A DNA stretch of 64,000 nt. It comes from Croceitalea rosinachiae (GTDB lineage: Bacteria > Bacteroidota > Bacteroidia > Flavobacteriales > Flavobacteriaceae). Of this stretch, positions 60,733 to 64,000 are shown in pieces (the stretch's first letter is position 1; each line of letters begins with the position of its first letter). Under the pieces are notes generated by a model that was given only the letters and a program-made list of their open reading frames with translations, did not search any database and had not been told where the DNA came from. Position numbers and translations under genes: made by a program. The stretch spans positions 62,001-126,000 of the forward strand of contig NZ_JAVRHR010000001.1 of the NCBI RefSeq assembly GCF_031846445.1. Reading direction: 5' to 3'.

Positions 60733-61812
60733 TTATTTTTTGGAGACCGTTTTTTTATATTGACTTGGTGTTTGCCCTGTTTTTGCCTTAAAAATGGTAT
60801 TAAAAGAAGACTTTGAGTTAAAACCAGAACCGTACATTACTTCTTGAATGGTTTCACCAGGGTCTAATGGATTTTGAAGACGTTGTTTGGCATAATCAAT
60901 GCGAAATGTATTGATGTAGTCCATAAATGACTTGCCCGCATATCGGTTAATTAGTTGGGACAATTGGCGGGGGCTAATATCTTGTTCTCTCGCCAAGGCT
61001 GATAGTGATAAATCACTTTTTTGATAAACTTTCGAGTCTAAAAGAAACTGATTCACTTCTTCGAGTTTTACGGGTATATCTTCAGAAGAACTATGGTTTA
61101 CGTTCAGGTGTTCTTCCGCGAACTGCACATCGCTAGGACCAATTCCTTTAAACAAGAGCGGTTGACGGATTCCTAAGTAAAACATCCCATTCACGAGAAT
61201 GAGCAGCGAAATCTCCACTGGGGTTATGTCACCAATCAAATCTATACTATTATAAAAATGTTGGAATAAGTCAAACAACAGCGTGATAACAAAAAATATC
61301 ATCATCCATTGGATCCATTTAAGATTTACCGATGAATCAGTAGATTGCGTAGCATGTACCATTTTATGATAGCGGACAACTGATTTGATGGTCAATACTA
61401 GGTAAATAAGAATACTGACATAGAGCAAAGAGCCTATCCTTGGACAAAGGTTTAAGCCTAAAAAACCTCCCAAAGAGAGCAGAAGCACAGGAGCAATATG
61501 TAGTAATTGCTTTTTTTGAGGCCGATAGTCGCGATAAATCAAACTTTGTACAAACAGGTAAATGACAGGACCATAACCAAACCCGAATACGCAGAGAAAA
61601 CCATCGAAACAGCTAGAGCATTCCATGATACCCTCTGAAATAAGGACGATCATTTGCGCTCCCAGAAGCAAGAAAAATCCTCCAAGGAATAGATCGGACC
61701 ATCTATTTCGGCTAGCACCAATCACCATAACCACAAAAAATAAAAGGCTTTGAAAACCTATAATGGCCTGCACCAACTCCCGAAGGCTAAATTGCAAATC
61801 TACGTGCATCAT
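60733..61812 (-). CDS. AraC family regulator with membrane-spanning N-terminus
   Basis: 359 aa. About seven N-terminal membrane helices (FQSLLFFVVMVIG onward) and a C-terminal AraC domain with LSALAREQDISPRQLSQLIN and GSGFNSKSSFNTIFKAKTG. Same layout as the regulator at 37709, but the proteins are clearly divergent. The second ATG at 61809 is an alternative start. It is upstream of, and in the same direction as, the TlpA-like gene 127 bp away, which it could control. Confidence 0.88.
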   Translation of the reverse strand: MMHVDLQFSLRELVQAIIGFQSLLFFVVMVIGASRNRWSDLFLGGFFLLLGAQMIVLISEGIMECSSCFDGFLCVFGFGYGPVIYLFVQSLIYRDYRPQKKQLLHIAPVLLLSLGGFLGLNLCPRIGSLLYVSILIYLVLTIKSVVRYHKMVHATQSTDSSVNLKWIQWMMIFFVITLLFDLFQHFYNSIDLIGDITPVEISLLILVNGMFYLGIRQPLLFKGIGPSDVQFAEEHLNVNHSSSEDIPVKLEEVNQFLLDSKVYQKSDLSLSALAREQDISPRQLSQLINRYAGKSFMDYINTFRIDYAKQRLQNPLDPGETIQEVMYGSGFNSKSSFNTIFKAKTGQTPSQYKKTVSKK

Positions 61813-61865
61813 GCTTCAAAATTAATAAGTTGAATGGTAAATAACATACAATATGTTTTTTTAGA

Positions 61866-62327
61866 CTAACAAAGAAAGACCCGTTTTAACTCTTCAATAG
61901 TTATAATCGCAGTTATTACACTAAGGTTCATGGTGATGGTGTTCCATAAAATCAGTTTAACACACCACCTTTTCAATTTTTCAGCTTGTTTTTGTTGCAT
62001 TTCTGTAATTCCTGATTTTAACCGGCAAATCAAATATTGTACTTCTTCTACCAGTCGCCTATCATATTGTTTTAAGATTGTTTGGTCTAAACTCTAACAA
62101 CTCAACAGAATTATTAGGATAAATATCTATGATCTATTGCTGCAGATTTCTTAAACGGAAATCTGTAGCTTTATAATGCGGTTTGAGTTTCGGCGAAAAC
62201 GTTCTCCAGTGCTCGGTCATGAGTGGTTGGACGTTTTCCGCAACATATCATAGCTGAGACCAAAGGTGTCGAATTGTTCTTCATATTCTATGGGTTTTAA
62301 GAGGTATTTATAGGTCGCTTCGGTCGG
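61866..62327 (-). pseudogene. Decayed coding region on the minus strand
   Basis: No intact gene exists between 61813 and 62389, but protein-like stretches can be read. One begins near 62327 (YKYLLKPIEYEEQFDTFGL, then SYDMLRKT), breaks by a frameshift near 62220, and continues as PLMTEHWRTFSPKLKPHYKA to a stop at 62134. A second, 75-codon stretch without ATG before residue 32 (KQYDRRLVEEVQYLICRLKS, ending at 61866) follows. They look like remains of one or two genes. Family not recognised. Confidence 0.35.
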
Positions 62328-62389
62328 TTAGATTGCAAAGGCCGCATTTACAAACTCAATTTTTAATACATTATTCCTATCTTTTGAGC

Positions 62390-62740
62390 ATGATATTTAT
62401 GATGCTCTTATTGGCGCATTGGATTGGCGATTTTCTTTTTCAAACTACAAAAATGGCTATTCATAAAAGTAGTAGCTTCAAATGGCTTTTTCTTCATGTA
62501 ACCACATATACAATCGTCATCTTTATTTTTGCAACACTCTCTTTTTCTTGGCAAGTTGCTTTAGGGTATACCGTTATAAACGGAGTTTTACACTTAGTTG
62601 TTGACTTCTTCACCAGTAAATTAGCAGCCAAGTATGTGGAGCGCCCAAGAATTTTTTATCCTATATTGGGCTTTGACCAATTGATACATATTGCCTGCCT
62701 ATATTGGACCTATTTAAATTCTGATATTTTGGCTTTATAA
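62390..62740 (+). CDS. DUF3307 domain membrane protein
   Basis: 116 aa from the ATG at 62390; an in-frame TTG at 62333 would add 19 residues and is less likely. Several hydrophobic helices with the DUF3307 features LLAHWIGDFLFQTTKMA at the start and HLVVDFFTSKLAAKY in the middle. In other bacteria related proteins lie beside SatD/PadR-like regulators. Function unknown. Followed after 7 bp by another membrane protein gene. Confidence 0.8.
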   Translation: MIFMMLLLAHWIGDFLFQTTKMAIHKSSSFKWLFLHVTTYTIVIFIFATLSFSWQVALGYTVINGVLHLVVDFFTSKLAAKYVERPRIFYPILGFDQLIHIACLYWTYLNSDILAL

Positions 62741-62747
62741 ATTATAT

Positions 62748-63233
62748 ATGAATACTAGAAAAACAACTCCTCAAGCCTTTTTAAAAACCCTTTCCATTCT
62801 TCATTTGGCATTATTGGCAGGTCCGCTTTTAGCAGCAATCTTCTTTTACCTTAATACTGAAGTAAATATCAATGGTGCCTCGAATGAGATTTTTATCTAT
62901 GTTTTTCCTGTAATTGGTTTAGCAGGAATTTTTGCCAGCAAATTTTTATACCAACAGTTTTTAAAACCTCTAAAACAACATGAGCTTTTACAAACCAAAT
63001 TGGCAGGACTGCAAACCGCTTCACTAATTCAATATGCCGTGGTTGAAGGGCCAGCCTTGTTAAATATTGTTTGGTTTGGACAAACTGGCAACTTATTATA
63101 TTTAACCATCGGGGCTGTCTTGCTCATTTATCTTTTTATTCTCCGCCCCACCAAAACCAAAGTTGAAACTGATTTAGAGCTTAAAGGAGCCCACAAAAGA
63201 CAATTTGATAAGCTAGATGAGTCTTTACCTTAG
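62748..63233 (+). CDS. Hypothetical membrane protein
   Basis: 161 aa with about four membrane helices (LSILHLALLAGPLLAAIFFY at the start, FIYVFPVIGLAGIFASKFL, YAVVEGPALLNIVWFG, LLYLTIGAVLLIYLFIL) and a charged cytoplasmic tail. No known domain is recognised. 7 bp after the DUF3307 gene, so co-transcribed. Confidence 0.75.
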   Translation: MNTRKTTPQAFLKTLSILHLALLAGPLLAAIFFYLNTEVNINGASNEIFIYVFPVIGLAGIFASKFLYQQFLKPLKQHELLQTKLAGLQTASLIQYAVVEGPALLNIVWFGQTGNLLYLTIGAVLLIYLFILRPTKTKVETDLELKGAHKRQFDKLDESLP

Positions 63234-63263
63234 GCTACAAAACTGCTTTTAAACCAAAACTAT

Positions 63264-63293
63264 TTTGCGAATTCAGATTCTTTTATATATTTG
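63264..63293 (+). promoter_or_regulatory. Promoter of the ABC transporter gene
   Basis: TTTG (63264-63267), 18-bp spacer, TATATTTG (63286-63293). This is the best match to the Bacteroidota promoter in the window. The transcription start would fall in the adjoining inverted repeat. Confidence 0.75.
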
Positions 63294-63319
63294 TAGTGTA
63301 CTAGTAATCTAATACACTA
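63294..63319. promoter_or_regulatory. Inverted-repeat operator of the ABC transporter gene
   Basis: TAGTGTACTAG and CTAATACACTA form 11-bp arms with one mismatch around a TAAT centre, directly after the -7 element and 3 bp before the start codon. Such sites next to ABC ATPase genes usually belong to YtrA-type GntR regulators, which are often encoded in the same operon; here the gene would lie beyond the window. Confidence 0.65.
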
Positions 63320-63322
63320 GAT

Positions 63323-64000
63323 ATGATTGAATTTAAAAATCTTTCTTTTCATTATCCAAAGAGCAGGAGAGTTCTAAATAATATCTCGTTAAGCTTTTCG
63401 GAAGGCAATATTTATGGGCTTTTTGGAAAAAATGGAGAAGGAAAGACCTCTTTATTGAAAATTATGTCAGGATTGCTTTTTACCAAATCTGGGCAGTACC
63501 ACATTAACGGCATTGATGGTCTTAGAAGAAATGTTAGCAGCTTGCAACATCTTTTTTTAGTGCCCGAAGATTTTGAATTATCAGGTGTAAAGATTGCTAC
63601 CTATGAAAAAATGAATTCAACGTTCTATCCCAATTTTTCTAAATCCCAATTTTATGATTTAATAGAAGAGTTTCATCTTTCTAAAAATGATACCATTTCT
63701 ACCCTATCTTTTGGGCAAAAGAAAAAAGTATTGATTGCCTTTGGTATTGCAACCAATACCAAAGTTCTACTTATGGACGAACCTACCAATGGATTGGACA
63801 TTCCATCAAAAAGTCAGTTCAGAAAGATTATGGCCTCGATCACAAGTGAAGATAAATGCATTATCATTTCAACCCATCAAGTACGAGACCTTCACAGTCT
63901 TATAAACCATGTAGTCGTTTTAGATAACTCCAAAGTAGTTTTTAATGAGTCATTATATAAGGTTTCTGAGCATTTATGCTTTGGCAAATACAGCACTAAT
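63323..64000 (+). CDS. ABC transporter ATP-binding protein (3' end off window)
   Basis: 226 codons visible, continuing past the right edge. Walker A GKNGEGKTSLLK (about residues 35-46; Glu at the usual second Gly-neighbour position), a Q-loop-like LFLVPEDFEL, signature LSFGQKKKV (about 129-137), Walker B VLLMDEPTNGLD (about 148-159) and the switch His in ISTHQVRDL. The LSFGQ form and small size fit YtrB-like ATPases of export systems. Preceded by a promoter and an inverted-repeat operator. Confidence 0.92.
   Translation, partial: MIEFKNLSFHYPKSRRVLNNISLSFSEGNIYGLFGKNGEGKTSLLKIMSGLLFTKSGQYHINGIDGLRRNVSSLQHLFLVPEDFELSGVKIATYEKMNSTFYPNFSKSQFYDLIEEFHLSKNDTISTLSFGQKKKVLIAFGIATNTKVLLMDEPTNGLDIPSKSQFRKIMASITSEDKCIIISTHQVRDLHSLINHVVVLDNSKVVFNESLYKVSEHLCFGKYSTN

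Noticed and set aside
1..64000. CRISPR arrays, transposases, rRNA genes, prophage
   Set aside because: No regular repeat-spacer array, no transposase or integrase reading frame, no rRNA sequence and no phage structural genes were seen.

Overview
The window comes from a marine member of the Flavobacteriaceae (Bacteroidota). It is AT-rich. Many genes are preceded by the Bacteroidota -7 element TAnnTTTG rather than a sigma70 -10 box. SusC/SusD pairs are present, and the dcw cluster has the order and the long-tailed FtsZ seen in Flavobacteriia. I cannot name the species; a seaweed-associated lineage of the Zobellia/Maribacter type would fit the gene content.

Layout. (1) 1-2892: the end of an ECF sigma factor gene, divergent from a four-gene set of small lipoproteins (EF-hand, YHYH, MORN-repeat, SCO1). 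(2) 2889-11594: a catabolic locus running leftward (TonB receptor, GH63 mannosyl/glucosylglycerate-hydrolase-like enzyme, GNAT, sodium symporter, glycerate kinase) with a divergent LacI regulator behind a tandem palindromic operator. Together these genes would import a glycosylglycerate, split it into a hexose and D-glycerate and phosphorylate the glycerate. Digeneaside (mannosylglycerate) of red algae is the obvious candidate substrate. (3) 11591-37473: a full alginate locus. Four PL7 and one PL6 lyase cut the polymer, SusC/SusD and a PKD lipoprotein bind and import oligomers, a PL17 lyase releases monomers, and KdgF, SDR reductases, KdgK and KdgA bring them to pyruvate and glyceraldehyde-3-phosphate. 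An MFS carrier and an Nramp-fold protein without the usual metal-site motifs belong to the cytoplasmic operon. A FadR-type GntR regulator is encoded inside the locus. The same 13-bp-phased ACCAAnTTGGT operator lies before gntR, before susC and between the PL6 operon and a divergent TIM-barrel/RraA pair, which ties these units into one regulon.

(4) 37709-41275: an AraC regulator with membrane N-terminus, a leucine-rich-repeat exported protein, a tRNA-Arg overlapping a GIY-YIG nuclease gene that is flanked by a second, broken tRNA 5' fragment holding a 20-bp perfect palindrome, and yqeY. (5) 41377-56907: the division and cell-wall cluster, all leftward: mraZ, rsmH, ftsL, ftsI, murE, mraY, murD, ftsW, murG, murC, ftsQ, ftsA, ftsZ. 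The mraZ promoter carries direct repeats that look like a MraZ operator. A palindrome-rich spacer separates rsmH from ftsL. (6) 57174-64000: alpha/beta hydrolase and engB, small hypotheticals, a TlpA-like lipoprotein, a second membrane AraC regulator, a decayed region, two small membrane proteins and the start of an ABC ATPase gene behind a clear promoter and inverted-repeat operator.

The most unusual items are the tRNA/GIY-YIG arrangement, the shared GntR operator array, the putative glycosylglycerate locus, the motif-less Nramp protein, and a candidate small RNA antisense to the susC leader.
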